Assembly: GCF_003855255.1 (NCBI RefSeq)
Contig: NZ_CP034072.1
Coordinates: forward strand, 558,001-622,000
DNA: 64,000 bases
From: Mycolicibacterium nivoides
GTDB taxonomy: Bacteria > Actinomycetota > Actinomycetes > Mycobacteriales > Mycobacteriaceae
Direction: 5' to 3'
The position numbers were made by a program, and so were the translations under genes. The notes below the pieces were generated by a model that did no database searches, was not told where the DNA came from, and saw nothing but the letters and a program-made list of their open reading frames with translations. Of this stretch, positions 45,380 to 54,138 are shown in pieces (the stretch's first letter is position 1; every line of letters starts with the position of its first letter).

Positions 45380-46297
45380 TCAGTAGTGGTACGTGTCGGA
45401 CGGGGCCGGCACGTGATCCGGATCGTCGCTGTACTCGGGTTCGTGGATGCCGTACGCCCTGGCCAGATCGAGGATCTTGTTGGCCCGGGCGATACGGGGC
45501 AGGTCCGACCCGTTGCGGATCTCCCCGCCGTCACGCTGGAATTCGGCGAAAAACTCTTTGGCCCAGCTGATCTCGTCCTGGGAGGGGGCCAGGCCCTCGT
45601 TGACCGTCGGGCACTGGTCTGGCGTCAGGCAGATCTTGCCGGTCATTCCGAACTCGGCCGAGACCGCGGTGGCCTCCGATAGCCGCAGCGCGCTGGACCC
45701 CACGGTGGGGCCGTCGATGGCTCCGGGTAGCCCGGCGGCCTTGGCAGCGATGGTGAACCGTGACCGCGCATACGCCAGGGTTGCCGGGTTCTCGCCGAAG
45801 CCGGTGTCGCGCCGGAAGTCGCCGATACCGAAGGCAAGCCGGAACGCGCCCTTGGCTGAAGCGATCTCGGTGATCCGCTCCAGGCCGCGGGCGGTCTCGA
45901 CCAGCGCGACGATCGGCACGTCGGGCAGGCGGCGGGCCGTCTCGGTGACGTGGTCCACCGACTCGACCATGGCCAGCATCACACCGCCGACCGATGTGCC
46001 GGCCAGCATCTCCAGGTCATCGGCCCACCACGGGGTGCCGAAGCCGTTGATCCGGACCCAGTCGCTGTTGTCGTCGGCCAGCCACCGGGTCACCTTCTCG
46101 CGCGCGGCCACCTTGTCCTTGGGGGCCACCGCATCCTCGATGTCGAGGACGACGATGTCGGCGCGGGAGCGGGCCGCCGGGGCGAACCGCTCATACTGTG
46201 CGCCGTTTACCAGCAACCAGCTCCGGGCCAATACCGGGTCGATCCGGAATCCGGGCTCGGTGGGATGGGACTCATCGGAGAAGGGCTGGTCATACAC
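45380..46297 (-). CDS. HpcH/HpaI family lyase (citrate lyase beta-like)
   Basis: 305 residues. The TIM-barrel motifs are RSWLLVNGAQ, DIVVLDIEDAV (metal-binding Glu/Asp), VRINGFGTPW, VALVETARGL and GMTGKICLTPDQ. The family splits or forms C-C bonds of CoA esters such as citramalyl-CoA or malyl-CoA. CoA ester cleavage is inferred from similarity to CitE-like proteins (Rv2498c type); the precise substrate is unknown. The start is a GTG; the next gene on the same strand starts upstream at 47069. Confidence 0.86.
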   Translation of the reverse strand: MYDQPFSDESHPTEPGFRIDPVLARSWLLVNGAQYERFAPAARSRADIVVLDIEDAVAPKDKVAAREKVTRWLADDNSDWVRINGFGTPWWADDLEMLAGTSVGGVMLAMVESVDHVTETARRLPDVPIVALVETARGLERITEIASAKGAFRLAFGIGDFRRDTGFGENPATLAYARSRFTIAAKAAGLPGAIDGPTVGSSALRLSEATAVSAEFGMTGKICLTPDQCPTVNEGLAPSQDEISWAKEFFAEFQRDGGEIRNGSDLPRIARANKILDLARAYGIHEPEYSDDPDHVPAPSDTYHY

Positions 46298-46319
46298 GCC
46301 GTCAATCGTCGCTTACTGC

Positions 46320-47069
46320 CTATGCCGGGGTGAAAGCGGCCCCGAACACCCGCTCGGTGTTCTCCCAGTGCCGCTTTGCGGCTGCTTCGTCATACACCGC
46401 CGCATGATCGGGCACCGCGAAGCCGTGCGCTGCGGGATAGAACTCGATGGTGTGGTCGACGGCGGCGCCCGACAACGCGTCCTCCAGCCGTTTGGCGTCG
46501 TCTTCGGTGAAAGAGGCGTCGTTCTCGGCTGCGGCCACGTAGACCACGGCCTGGATCTTGTCGGCCAGCAGGTGGGGGCTGTCCGGATCGTCGGCGACTG
46601 CCAGCCGGCCGCCGTGGAAGGAGAGCGCGGCCGCGACCCGCTCCGGCACCCGGGTGGCGACGATCAGGGATGCCCGCCCGCCCATGCAGTAGCCGGTGGT
46701 GCCGAACTTCTCCCCGGTGACATCCGGCCGGGCCGCGAGGTAGTCGAAGAACGCCTCGGCGTCGGCGGCGAGGATCTCCGGGGTGAGCGTGCTCATCAAC
46801 TCGAAGAGCTTTTTGCGCTGCTCCTGGTCGGTGAACACGGTGTTGAGGTCGATGGGTCCCCAGCCGGGGTTTCGGTAGTAGACGTCGGGTACCAGCACGA
46901 CGTAACCGAATCCGGCCAGCTTCGCCCCCATCTCTTCCATGGTGGGTCGCAGGCCGCCGGCGTCCGGGAACAAAACGACCCCAGGCCAGGGGCCGTCTCC
47001 CTCCGGCGTGGCGACGGTGACGCGGCAGGTGCCATCGGAGGTGGTGATCGTGTCAGTGGTGGTCGGCAT
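46320..47069 (-). CDS. Dienelactone hydrolase family protein
   Basis: 249 residues of alpha/beta hydrolase fold. The nucleophile is in GTTGYCMGGRA (Cys at the elbow, as in dienelactone hydrolases), followed by the acid and the histidine of FYPAAHGFAVPD near residue 215. VVLFPDAGGLRP is the oxyanion loop. The likely substrate class is cyclic or aryl esters. The ATG at 47069 is chosen; a longer frame from 47345 runs over thyA and is an artefact. Twenty-two bases separate it from the lyase gene, so the two may be an operon. Confidence 0.86.
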   Translation of the reverse strand: MPTTTDTITTSDGTCRVTVATPEGDGPWPGVVLFPDAGGLRPTMEEMGAKLAGFGYVVLVPDVYYRNPGWGPIDLNTVFTDQEQRKKLFELMSTLTPEILAADAEAFFDYLAARPDVTGEKFGTTGYCMGGRASLIVATRVPERVAAALSFHGGRLAVADDPDSPHLLADKIQAVVYVAAAENDASFTEDDAKRLEDALSGAAVDHTIEFYPAAHGFAVPDHAAVYDEAAAKRHWENTERVFGAAFTPA

Positions 47070-47099
47070 GGCTACCGTTCTACTCCCCGTGACGGCACG

Positions 47100-47105
47100 T
47101 AAGCT
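47100..47105 (+). promoter_or_regulatory. -10 hexamer TAAGCT for thyA
   Basis: TAAGCT ends six bases before the thyA GTG; leaderless spacing. Confidence 0.5.
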
Positions 47106-47111
47106 GAGTGT

Positions 47112-47912
47112 GTGCCGATCCAGACCCCCTACGAGGACCTGTTGCGGAAGGTGACCGAGCAGGGGGTGGTGAAATCCGATCGCACCGGTACCGGCACCCG
47201 CAGTCTGTTCGGGCACCAGATGCGTTACGACCTGGCCGCCGGCTTTCCGTTGATCACCACCAAGAAGGTGCACACCAAATCGGTCATCTACGAGCTGCTG
47301 TGGTTCTTGCGCGGAGAGTCCAACGTGCGGTGGCTGCAGGACCACGGTGTCACCATCTGGGATGAATGGGCCAGTGAGACAGGCGATCTCGGTCCGGTTT
47401 ACGGCGTGCAGTGGCGTTCGTGGCCGACTCCGTCAGGTGAACACATCGACCAGATCTCGAACGCCCTCGATCTGCTCAAGCGTGATCCCGATTCGCGGCG
47501 CAACATCGTCTCGGCGTGGAATGTCGGCGAGATCCCGCAGATGGCGCTGCCGCCGTGCCACGCCTTCTTCCAGTTCTATGTGGCTGACGGGAAGTTGTCC
47601 TGCCAGCTCTACCAGCGGAGCGCAGACCTCTTCCTGGGTGTGCCGTTCAACATCGCCAGCTATGCCCTGCTGACGCACATGATGGCCGCGCAGGCCGGGC
47701 TGGGCGTCGGTGAGTTCGTCTGGACCGGCGGTGACTGCCACATCTACGACAACCACGTCGAGCAGGTGGCCCTGCAGCTGAGCCGGGAACCCCGGCCGTA
47801 TCCCGAACTTGTTCTGGCGCATCGTGATTCGATATTCGACTACACCTATGAGGACGTCGCGATCGTGAATTACGATCCGCATCCGGCGATCAAGGCTCCT
47901 GTCGCTGTATGA
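47112..47912 (+). CDS. thyA: Thymidylate synthase ThyA
   Basis: 266 residues; makes dTMP from dUMP with methylene-tetrahydrofolate, producing dihydrofolate. The catalytic Cys is Cys149 in [31 protein letters not shown] and the [13 protein letters not shown] folate site are universal. It overlaps dfrA by four bases, coupling dihydrofolate production to its reduction. The window also encodes the unrelated flavin-dependent enzyme ThyX. Confidence 0.97.
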   Translation: MPIQTPYEDLLRKVTEQGVVKSDRTGTGTRSLFGHQMRYDLAAGFPLITTKKVHTKSVIYELLWFLRGESNVRWLQDHGVTIWDEWASETGDLGPVYGVQWRSWPTPSGEHIDQISNALDLLKRDPDSRRNIVSAWNVGEIPQMALPPCHAFFQFYVADGKLSCQLYQRSADLFLGVPFNIASYALLTHMMAAQAGLGVGEFVWTGGDCHIYDNHVEQVALQLSREPRPYPELVLAHRDSIFDYTYEDVAIVNYDPHPAIKAPVAV

Positions 47913-48400
47913 CCGACGATCTTCGAGCCCTGTCGATGATCTGGGCCCAGTCGACCTCTGGCGTCATCGGCCGGGACAACGACATCCCGTGGCACTTGCC
48001 GGAGGATCAGGCCCGGTTCAAGCAACTCACCCTCGGGCAAACCGTGGTGATGGGTCGCCTGACGTGGGAATCGTTGCCCGCCAAGGTCCGTCCGCTGCCT
48101 GGGCGGCGCAACGTCGTCATCACCCGCGACCCCGGGTACGTGGCCGAAGGCGCCGAGGTGCTGACCGGACTCGATGACGTCTTCCGGGGCTGGGTGATCG
48201 GCGGGGCCCAGATCTATGCGCAGGCTCTTCCACACGCCGTCCGGTGCGAGGTGACCGAGATCGACGTCGACCTGCCGGCCGTCGCGGGGGATGCGTTGGC
48301 GCCGGTGCTCGACGACTCCTGGACCAAGACCACCGGGGAGTGGATGACCAGCGGCTCGGGACTTCGGTACCGGTTCTGCAGCTACGTGCGGGCGCGGTAG
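47909..48400 (+). CDS. dfrA: Dihydrofolate reductase
   Basis: 163 residues; reduces dihydrofolate to tetrahydrofolate with [25 protein letters not shown] (about 19-38) holds the substrate-site Asp and Trp, [12 protein letters not shown] and [12 protein letters not shown] bind NADPH. It corresponds to Rv2763c and is translationally coupled to thyA. Its end overlaps a convergent HEAT-like gene by 19 bases. Confidence 0.96.
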   Translation: MTDDLRALSMIWAQSTSGVIGRDNDIPWHLPEDQARFKQLTLGQTVVMGRLTWESLPAKVRPLPGRRNVVITRDPGYVAEGAEVLTGLDDVFRGWVIGGAQIYAQALPHAVRCEVTEIDVDLPAVAGDALAPVLDDSWTKTTGEWMTSGSGLRYRFCSYVRAR

Positions 48401-49623
48401 CCGGCCAGCCTGCGCACTTCGCTGTCGGGGTCGTCGGCCGCGAGCTCGTCGATCCGTTTCTCCAGGGCCTTCACCTCGTCGCTGTCGAGGTTGCCGGGGC
48501 CCATGGGGCCGATCAGATCGCTGATGACGATGACCGCGTGGCAGCGGATCAACGGCTTGGAATGGTCGAGTCCGAGCCGGGTGCCGGGCAGGTCAGCGGC
48601 GTCGAGCGTGCAGTATCCACGTCCCGGCTTCAGATCTTCTGCCACGATCGGCGCGACAGACGGATCCGCGAGCCCGGCGGCCAACAGTGTGTAATCCAGC
48701 GGCGGGTGCCCTCGCCCCTGATCGCGAAACGAACGGTACGGCGCGGCGACCGCGGCCGATCTGCTGCCCGCCGGCAGCTCGGTGCGGGCCAACACCTCCA
48801 GGCCGACGCCGAGGCGGCCCAGGGCAGTCGCCACCCAGTCGTGGGCGTTGCCGCGGAGCGGTAGCGCTGCCCACAGTGCGTCCAACACCTCGGGCGTCGC
48901 GATGTTCAGGTCCGCGAGGAGTTTGGCGCCCACCCACGCGGTCTCGGGGTGGCCGAGTGCCGCAATCCCGACCGGCACCGCGGCGGTACCGGTGTCGAGC
49001 AGGAGTTCGATCGCGCGTTCCCGGCCGAGTTCGGTGGGTGGCCCGGGGGCCAGTCCTGCCGCCGCGGCGAGGGCTGACACCCGCTGCTCAACCGGCATGG
49101 CCAGCACGTTTCGTTCGGTCTCGGCTGCGGCGACGTACTCGGGAAAGTGGCGCCGCAGTTCATCGGCGGTCAACGACCTAACGAGCAGCTCCGCGTCCTC
49201 GTCATCGAGGTAGACCACAGCGTCGGCGGGCAGGGTGCCGTCGGCGACGAGCGCCGTGCGGGTTCGGGCAGCGATGTTGAGCATCGCCTCCGCGAACCGC
49301 TCCCATTCCTGTTCCCACTGCGCGCGGGGCAGCCCGGTGACGGCTGCGCTGAGCCGCTCACCCCACTGCGGATCGGTGTCGGCCCACTCGTAGTGCTGGT
49401 ATTCCCAGTCGGGCGGGCTGAACCGGCAGTCCGGGTCATCGACCGACTCCTCGGTGGCCAGCGCCAGGTTGGGGAGGTAGATCACCCCGGTGGTCTCGGC
49501 GTAGAACTCGCTGAACGCCACGGCGTACGGCGTCTCGGCGTCGGCCGCCTCGACCATCTCGCGGACCGCCTTCGCGGCGGCCATGCTCAACTCCGTCTCG
49601 AACGCATCCCAGTCGAACGCCAC
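48382..49623 (-). CDS. DUF4303-like and HEAT-repeat-like protein of unknown function
   Basis: 413 residues. The N-terminal part ([29 protein letters not shown]) resembles DUF4303-type proteins. The C-terminal half is a series of helical units around [35 protein letters not shown] and [15 protein letters not shown], like HEAT repeats. No catalytic motif is visible. The GTG at 49623 is preferred to a TTG at 49641, whose extra codons lie next to a tandem repeat. Confidence 0.65.
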   Translation of the reverse strand: MAFDWDAFETELSMAAAKAVREMVEAADAETPYAVAFSEFYAETTGVIYLPNLALATEESVDDPDCRFSPPDWEYQHYEWADTDPQWGERLSAAVTGLPRAQWEQEWERFAEAMLNIAARTRTALVADGTLPADAVVYLDDEDAELLVRSLTADELRRHFPEYVAAAETERNVLAMPVEQRVSALAAAAGLAPGPPTELGRERAIELLLDTGTAAVPVGIAALGHPETAWVGAKLLADLNIATPEVLDALWAALPLRGNAHDWVATALGRLGVGLEVLARTELPAGSRSAAVAAPYRSFRDQGRGHPPLDYTLLAAGLADPSVAPIVAEDLKPGRGYCTLDAADLPGTRLGLDHSKPLIRCHAVIVISDLIGPMGPGNLDSDEVKALEKRIDELAADDPDSEVRRLAGYRART

Positions 49624-49637
49624 GCGGACCAGTATCG

Positions 49638-49705
49638 CCAATCCGCTTCGCTACTTGTCGGGCCCCTCGCTCCAATCCGCTTCGCTACTTGTCGGTCCCC
49701 TAGGG
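49638..49705. repeat. Two tandem 34-bp direct repeats
   Basis: Units 49638-49671 and 49672-49705 share their first 24 bases exactly (beginning CCAATCCGCTTCGCTACTTG) and the following CCCCT after one mismatch. They fill most of the gap between two divergent genes. Confidence 0.8.
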
Positions 49706-49717
49706 AACGATGGTCGG

Positions 49718-50920
49718 GTGGCCACACTGACTCCCACGCAGGCCCGCCGCATCGCCGTCGCGGCGCAGGGTTTTCACGAATCCAAACCCCGCGGCCCGGT
49801 CACCCGTGCGCACCTGCGCAAGCTGATCTCCCGGATTCAGGTGCTGCAGCTGGATTCGGTGTCGGTGGCGGTGCGGGCGCACTACGCCCCCGTGTTCAGC
49901 CGGCTGGGACCGTACGACCGCGACACATTGGACCGGGCCGCGTGGTCGCACAGCGCGCGTTCACCCAGGCTGCTGGTGGAGTATTGGGCACACGAGGCCG
50001 CACTGATGTCCGTCGAGGACTGGCCGCTGCTGCGGTGGCGGATGCGGGAGTACACCCACGGCCGGTGGGGCACCGAGATCGTCCGGAAGAACCCCAAGCT
50101 GGCCGAGGACATCGTCGCTGCCGTCGCCGAACTCGGCCCGTCGACCGCCGGACAGATCGAGGCTCACCTGGAATCGGAGCCGCGCGGCCGCAAGGGACCG
50201 TGGTGGGACCGCAGCGAGACCAAGTGGGTGGCCGAGGCGCTGTGGTCCTCGGGGGTCTTGACGACGGCGACGCGAGTGGGGTTCGCCCGGCACTACGACC
50301 TCACCGAACGGGTGCTGCCACCGGAAGTACTGGGCCGGGAGGTCGGCGACGAGGAGGCAGTTCGCGAGCTCGCGCTCCGGGCCGCCACCGCGCTGGGCGT
50401 CGGCACCGAGGCCGATATCCGTGACTACTTCCGGATGGGGGCCAGACAGGTCAAGCCGGCCATCGCCAAGCTGGTGGCAGACGGGGAGCTGGAGCCCGTC
50501 GACATCGACGGAACCCCGGCGTATCTCCGCGCGGGCCAGGCCGTGCCGCGCCGTGACCGCGGGACAGCGCTGCTGTGCCCGTTCGACCCGTTGATCTTCT
50601 TCCGCCCCCGGGTGGAGCGGATGTTCGATTTCCACTACCGGATCGAGATCTACACACCCGCGCCCAAACGCCAATTCGGTTACTACGTATGGCCGTTCCT
50701 GCTGGACGGTGAACTGGTGGCGCGGGTGGACCTGAAACGCACCGACGCGGCGCTGCAGGTGCCGGGCGCGTTCATCGAGAACGGCCAGGACCCCGCGCGG
50801 GTGGCGGAGGCCCTGGCCGTCGAGCTGAGGACGATGGCGTCGTGGCTGGGGGTGGGCGAGGTCGAGGTGGGGGGCCGTGGCGACCTCGCCGAGCCGTTAC
50901 GTCGCCGGTTCCTCAGCTAG
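49718..50920 (+). CDS. Winged-helix DNA-binding protein, YcaQ/AlkX-like
   Basis: 400 residues. TPTQARRIAVAAQGF near the start, VLQLDSVSVAVRAHY, and later HYDLTERVLPPEVLG and FDPLIFFRPRVERMFDFHYRIEIYTP define the HTH_42 family. Its member YcaQ of E. coli unhooks DNA interstrand crosslinks. A glycosylase role here is by family analogy. The GTG at 49718 follows the tandem repeat. Its last 24 bases overlap the convergent permease gene. Confidence 0.84.
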   Translation: MATLTPTQARRIAVAAQGFHESKPRGPVTRAHLRKLISRIQVLQLDSVSVAVRAHYAPVFSRLGPYDRDTLDRAAWSHSARSPRLLVEYWAHEAALMSVEDWPLLRWRMREYTHGRWGTEIVRKNPKLAEDIVAAVAELGPSTAGQIEAHLESEPRGRKGPWWDRSETKWVAEALWSSGVLTTATRVGFARHYDLTERVLPPEVLGREVGDEEAVRELALRAATALGVGTEADIRDYFRMGARQVKPAIAKLVADGELEPVDIDGTPAYLRAGQAVPRRDRGTALLCPFDPLIFFRPRVERMFDFHYRIEIYTPAPKRQFGYYVWPFLLDGELVARVDLKRTDAALQVPGAFIENGQDPARVAEALAVELRTMASWLGVGEVEVGGRGDLAEPLRRRFLS

Positions 50921-52303
50921 CTCGGGGACCCCGCGTCCTCGGATCATGTTGGTGATGAAGATGATCCCGCCGATCACCAGCCACACGATGCCGCCGATCT
51001 TGGCCAGCGCGTCGGCGTTGATCAACACGTAGCCGATGATCAGGAAGCCGATGGTCGGCACCACGAGGTGCAGCAGGTAGTTCTTCGACTTCTGGCGCAC
51101 CAGGTAGTACCAGATGACCGAGGCGTGCAGCAGGCAGAAGCCGAACAGCGCACCGAAATTCACCAGCGACGAGATCAATCCGATCTGACCGACGAAGAAC
51201 AGCACCAGCACCAGGCTCAGGGCGCTGACCACCAGGATGGCTGCGATCGGCACCTTGCGGGAGCTGATCGTGGACAGGAATGCGGGCAGCTGGCGGTCGC
51301 GGCTCATCGAGAACAGCAACCGGCTGGTGGCGGCCTGGGCTGCCATCGCGTTGGCGAAACCGACGGCCAGCACGTTGACCACGAAGAACGCGTTCATCCA
51401 GCCGGTGCTCGACGCGGCCTGCACCAGTAGGAAGAACGCGTTGCCCACCTCGTCGTCGCTGAACGATTCGCGGCCTCCGGCCAGCAGGCTGGCCAGCCAG
51501 GTCTGGGTGATGAACAGGAACGCCACCACGAACAGGGCGACGATCATCGCCCGGCCGGCCGGGTTCTTCTTACCGGTCGATTCCTCGGCCAGTGTCGAGA
51601 TGCCGTCGAAGCCCAAGAAGCTCAGCACCGCGATCGACAGCGCGGCCGCGATCAAGGGCGCGGTGACCACCTCGGAGTTCCAGATCGGCAGCGCACTCCA
51701 ACCGACGTCGGGGAGGGACTGTCCGTTGATGGCGCGTACCGCGATGATCACGAAGAGCACGACGAAAACCAGTTCCACGGCGAGGAATACGCGGTTGACG
51801 AGCTTGAGCGAACCCACGCCGAGCAGGTTGATGATGGTGTTCACCACCACGAAGACGATCGCCCACACCCAGCGCGGAGTGTCCGGGAAGAGTCCGACCA
51901 TCGATTCGGCGGCGAAGACGTAGAGCAGAGTGGGGATCAGCAGGTAATCGAGCAGTATGGCCCAGCCTGCGAAGAAGCCCAGGCCGGGGTGGATTCCGCG
52001 GCCCACATAGGCGTACACCGATCCCGCCAACGGGAACGACTTGGCCATCTGGGAGTAGGCCAGCGCGGTGAACACCATCGCGATCAGCCCGATCAGGTAG
52101 ACCAGCGGCACCATGCCCGACGCGCTGTTGTAGACCGTCCCGAAGATGGTCCACGGTGCGATGGGCACCATGAACACCAAGCCGTAGACGATGAGGTCGG
52201 CCGTTGAGACGGAGCGGCTGAGTTCCTGCTTGTAGCCGAATGATTCGAGATCGCGTTGCCCTTCACCGGTGGTGAGATGGGCGGCGGCCGCTTCGGTTGC
52301 CAT
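50897..52303 (-). CDS. APC family amino acid permease
   Basis: 468 residues with about twelve transmembrane helices. The first helices (LIVYGLVFMVPIAPWTIFG; GMVPLVYLIGLIAMVFTAL) and SFPLAGSVYAYVGRGIHPGLGFFAGW are the APC signature region. It imports amino acids or polyamines with protons. It follows the proline iminopeptidase-like gene after 31 bases on the same strand and is probably in the same GntR-controlled unit, which suggests uptake of peptide-derived amino acids. Confidence 0.87.
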   Translation of the reverse strand: MATEAAAAHLTTGEGQRDLESFGYKQELSRSVSTADLIVYGLVFMVPIAPWTIFGTVYNSASGMVPLVYLIGLIAMVFTALAYSQMAKSFPLAGSVYAYVGRGIHPGLGFFAGWAILLDYLLIPTLLYVFAAESMVGLFPDTPRWVWAIVFVVVNTIINLLGVGSLKLVNRVFLAVELVFVVLFVIIAVRAINGQSLPDVGWSALPIWNSEVVTAPLIAAALSIAVLSFLGFDGISTLAEESTGKKNPAGRAMIVALFVVAFLFITQTWLASLLAGGRESFSDDEVGNAFFLLVQAASSTGWMNAFFVVNVLAVGFANAMAAQAATSRLLFSMSRDRQLPAFLSTISSRKVPIAAILVVSALSLVLVLFFVGQIGLISSLVNFGALFGFCLLHASVIWYYLVRQKSKNYLLHLVVPTIGFLIIGYVLINADALAKIGGIVWLVIGGIIFITNMIRGRGVPELAEEPAT

Positions 52304-52334
52304 GGCGTTCCTGTCGAGTCGAAGGTGAGAAGGG

Positions 52335-53252
52335 TCAGACCCGGGCGGCAGCGGCCAGATCGTGCTGATGCAGGAACTCGGCGATCACCGAGCGGAACTC
52401 CTCGGGTTTCTCCAGATGAGTGCAGTGGCTGGTGCCGGGGAACACGTGACTGCGGGCATCGGGAATGAGGTCGGCATAGGGCTGCCAGGTCGCCGGGGTG
52501 GCCTCGTCGAACTCGCCGGCGATGACGAGTGCCGGGGCGGTGACCGACGGCAGCCGGTCGATGATGGTCCAGTCGCGCAGAGTCCCGATGACGTGAAACT
52601 CATTGGGGCCGTTCATCGTGTGGTACACGGTCGGCTCGGCCTCCATCTGGGCCACGGTGTCGGCGAAGTCCTTGGGCATCGGCTCGACCCGGCAGACATG
52701 GCGACGGTAGAACTCCTCCGTTGCGGCCAGGTATTCGGGATCGGTGACCGTGCCATCGGCCTCGTGACGCTCCAGCGCGGACCGGACCTCCGGGGGCAGT
52801 TGGGCGCGAAGTTCGGCGGCGCCCTCGACCCACAACTGCATCGAGGCAGGCGAGTTGCAGATTGACAGCGAAGCCAGTCCCTCCGGGACACGGACGGCGA
52901 TCTCGGCGCCGAGCATGCCGCCCCACGACTGTCCGAGCACGTGATACCGGTCGATCCCGAGGGCCTCGCGGACGGTGTGGAACTCGTCGACGAAGAGCTG
53001 CGGTGTCCAGAAGCCGGCAGGGGCGTCGGGCAGGTGTGTGCTGTTACCGCAACCCAACTGGTCGTAGTGGATGACGGTGCGGCCGGTCTCGTCGGCCAGC
53101 GCGGCGATGTTGGCGACATAGTTGTGGGCCATGCCGGGGCCACCGTGCAGGACGAACAGGGGGAGGGCGCCGGGGTGCGCGGATTTCGGGGTGGTGATCT
53201 GGACCCAGGTCTCGTGGCCGCGGAAGGCCACCGTGCGGGTGGAACAAGGCAT
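52335..53252 (-). CDS. Proline iminopeptidase-family alpha/beta hydrolase (S33)
   Basis: 305 residues. HGGPGMAHNY is the oxyanion HGGPG motif of proline iminopeptidases, LGQSWGGMLG holds the nucleophile Ser, AGEFDEATPATW the acid and GTSHCTHLEKPEEF the His. It removes N-terminal amino acids such as proline from peptides, or cleaves related amides. The start is uncertain; ATG 53252 is used because ATG 53294 lies inside the GntR operator, with ATG 53264 as alternative. Confidence 0.85.
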   Translation of the reverse strand: MPCSTRTVAFRGHETWVQITTPKSAHPGALPLFVLHGGPGMAHNYVANIAALADETGRTVIHYDQLGCGNSTHLPDAPAGFWTPQLFVDEFHTVREALGIDRYHVLGQSWGGMLGAEIAVRVPEGLASLSICNSPASMQLWVEGAAELRAQLPPEVRSALERHEADGTVTDPEYLAATEEFYRRHVCRVEPMPKDFADTVAQMEAEPTVYHTMNGPNEFHVIGTLRDWTIIDRLPSVTAPALVIAGEFDEATPATWQPYADLIPDARSHVFPGTSHCTHLEKPEEFRSVIAEFLHQHDLAAAARV

Positions 53253-53271
53253 GGCGGACAGCATGGACCAA

Positions 53272-53296
53272 TAATGGTCTCGCAACAAGACCATTA
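53272..53296. promoter_or_regulatory. GntR-type operator, 25-bp dyad
   Basis: TAATGGTCT and AGACCATTA are perfect 9-bp arms around a 7-base spacer. The TGGTCT/AGACCA core is typical of FadR-type GntR operators. It lies between the peptidase gene and the divergent GntR gene. Confidence 0.75.
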
Positions 53297-53321
53297 ATCA
53301 GAATTTAATTTGAGACGTCGA

Positions 53322-53327
53322 TATTGT
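53322..53327 (+). promoter_or_regulatory. -10 hexamer TATTGT for the GntR gene
   Basis: TATTGT ends six bases before the ATG at 53334, supporting that start and a leaderless transcript. It lies 25 bases from the operator, so autoregulation is plausible. Confidence 0.5.
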
Positions 53328-53333
53328 GTGCCC

Positions 53334-54122
53334 ATGGGGAATCCCGAGCCGCAGACGACAGAGCCCGTGGGCGCCATGCCCGGGTTGCTCGAGCGCGAAC
53401 TCGAATCCTCCTCGCGGGTGGACGAGATCACCGACCGTCTCGTCACCGCATTGGCGATCGGCGAATACCTGCCCGGATCCCGCCTGCCTGCCGAGCGTGA
53501 ACTCGCCGCGTCCCTGCGGGTCGGGCGGATGACGGTACGAGCGGCCCTGTCCAGGCTGGTCGAGCTGGGCTTGGTGGAGACCCGGCGCAGCGGCCGCGGC
53601 GGCGGCACCTACGTGCTGCAGCAATGGCCGGAATCGTCGACCGCCGCCGTCGGGCGCACCCTGACCATGCGGCTCGATGAACTGCGGGACCGCTGCGACG
53701 CCATCTGCCGCATCCACGGTGCGGTGTGCCGTGCAGCCGCGGAGTCGCGCACCGATCACGATCTGTCCATGCTGCGGGAACGGCTTGAGGCCTACCGTTG
53801 CGCCGAGAGCGGACTGGCCGCCCAGCAGGCGGACAGCGCGTTGCACCTGGCGATCATGGACGCGGCCGGCAATCCGGTGCTCAAACAGATGCTGCTCGAG
53901 TTGGAAGCCTCCGTGAGCATCGCCGCACCGGCCCACCTGTGGGGTGAATCGGCGACCATGCGCCACATGGAACTACGGGCCCTGCGGGAGCACGAACAGC
54001 TGATCGATGCGATCGCCGGGCGTCGCGGGGACGACGCCGAAGCACTGGCACGCGCACACCTGGCGATCGACTTCGAACACATCACGGCCGCGATGCGGCG
54101 CGCCGGAGGCCTGGCCGACTGA
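53334..54122 (+). CDS. GntR family regulator with FCD ligand domain
   Basis: 262 residues. The winged helix is SRLPAERELAASLRVGRMTVRAALSRLVELGLV (about 58-90). The FCD domain follows with DLSMLRERLEAYRC, DSALHLAIMDAAGNP (metal-binding Asp/His) and HEQLIDAIAGRRGDDAEALARAHL. It probably represses the divergent peptidase-permease unit and itself through the 25-bp dyad and responds to an amino acid or organic acid. It ends at a hairpin before a convergent operon. Confidence 0.87.
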   Translation: MGNPEPQTTEPVGAMPGLLERELESSSRVDEITDRLVTALAIGEYLPGSRLPAERELAASLRVGRMTVRAALSRLVELGLVETRRSGRGGGTYVLQQWPESSTAAVGRTLTMRLDELRDRCDAICRIHGAVCRAAAESRTDHDLSMLRERLEAYRCAESGLAAQQADSALHLAIMDAAGNPVLKQMLLELEASVSIAAPAHLWGESATMRHMELRALREHEQLIDAIAGRRGDDAEALARAHLAIDFEHITAAMRRAGGLAD

Positions 54123-54133
54123 TGGTCGGCCAG
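54111..54133. terminator. Bidirectional hairpin between GntR and sulfotransferase genes
   Basis: CTGGCCGAC and GTCGGCCAG form a perfect 9-bp stem around TGATG, overlapping the GntR stop codon and lying six bases from the convergent stop. Confidence 0.6.
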
Positions 54134-54138
54134 GGCGC

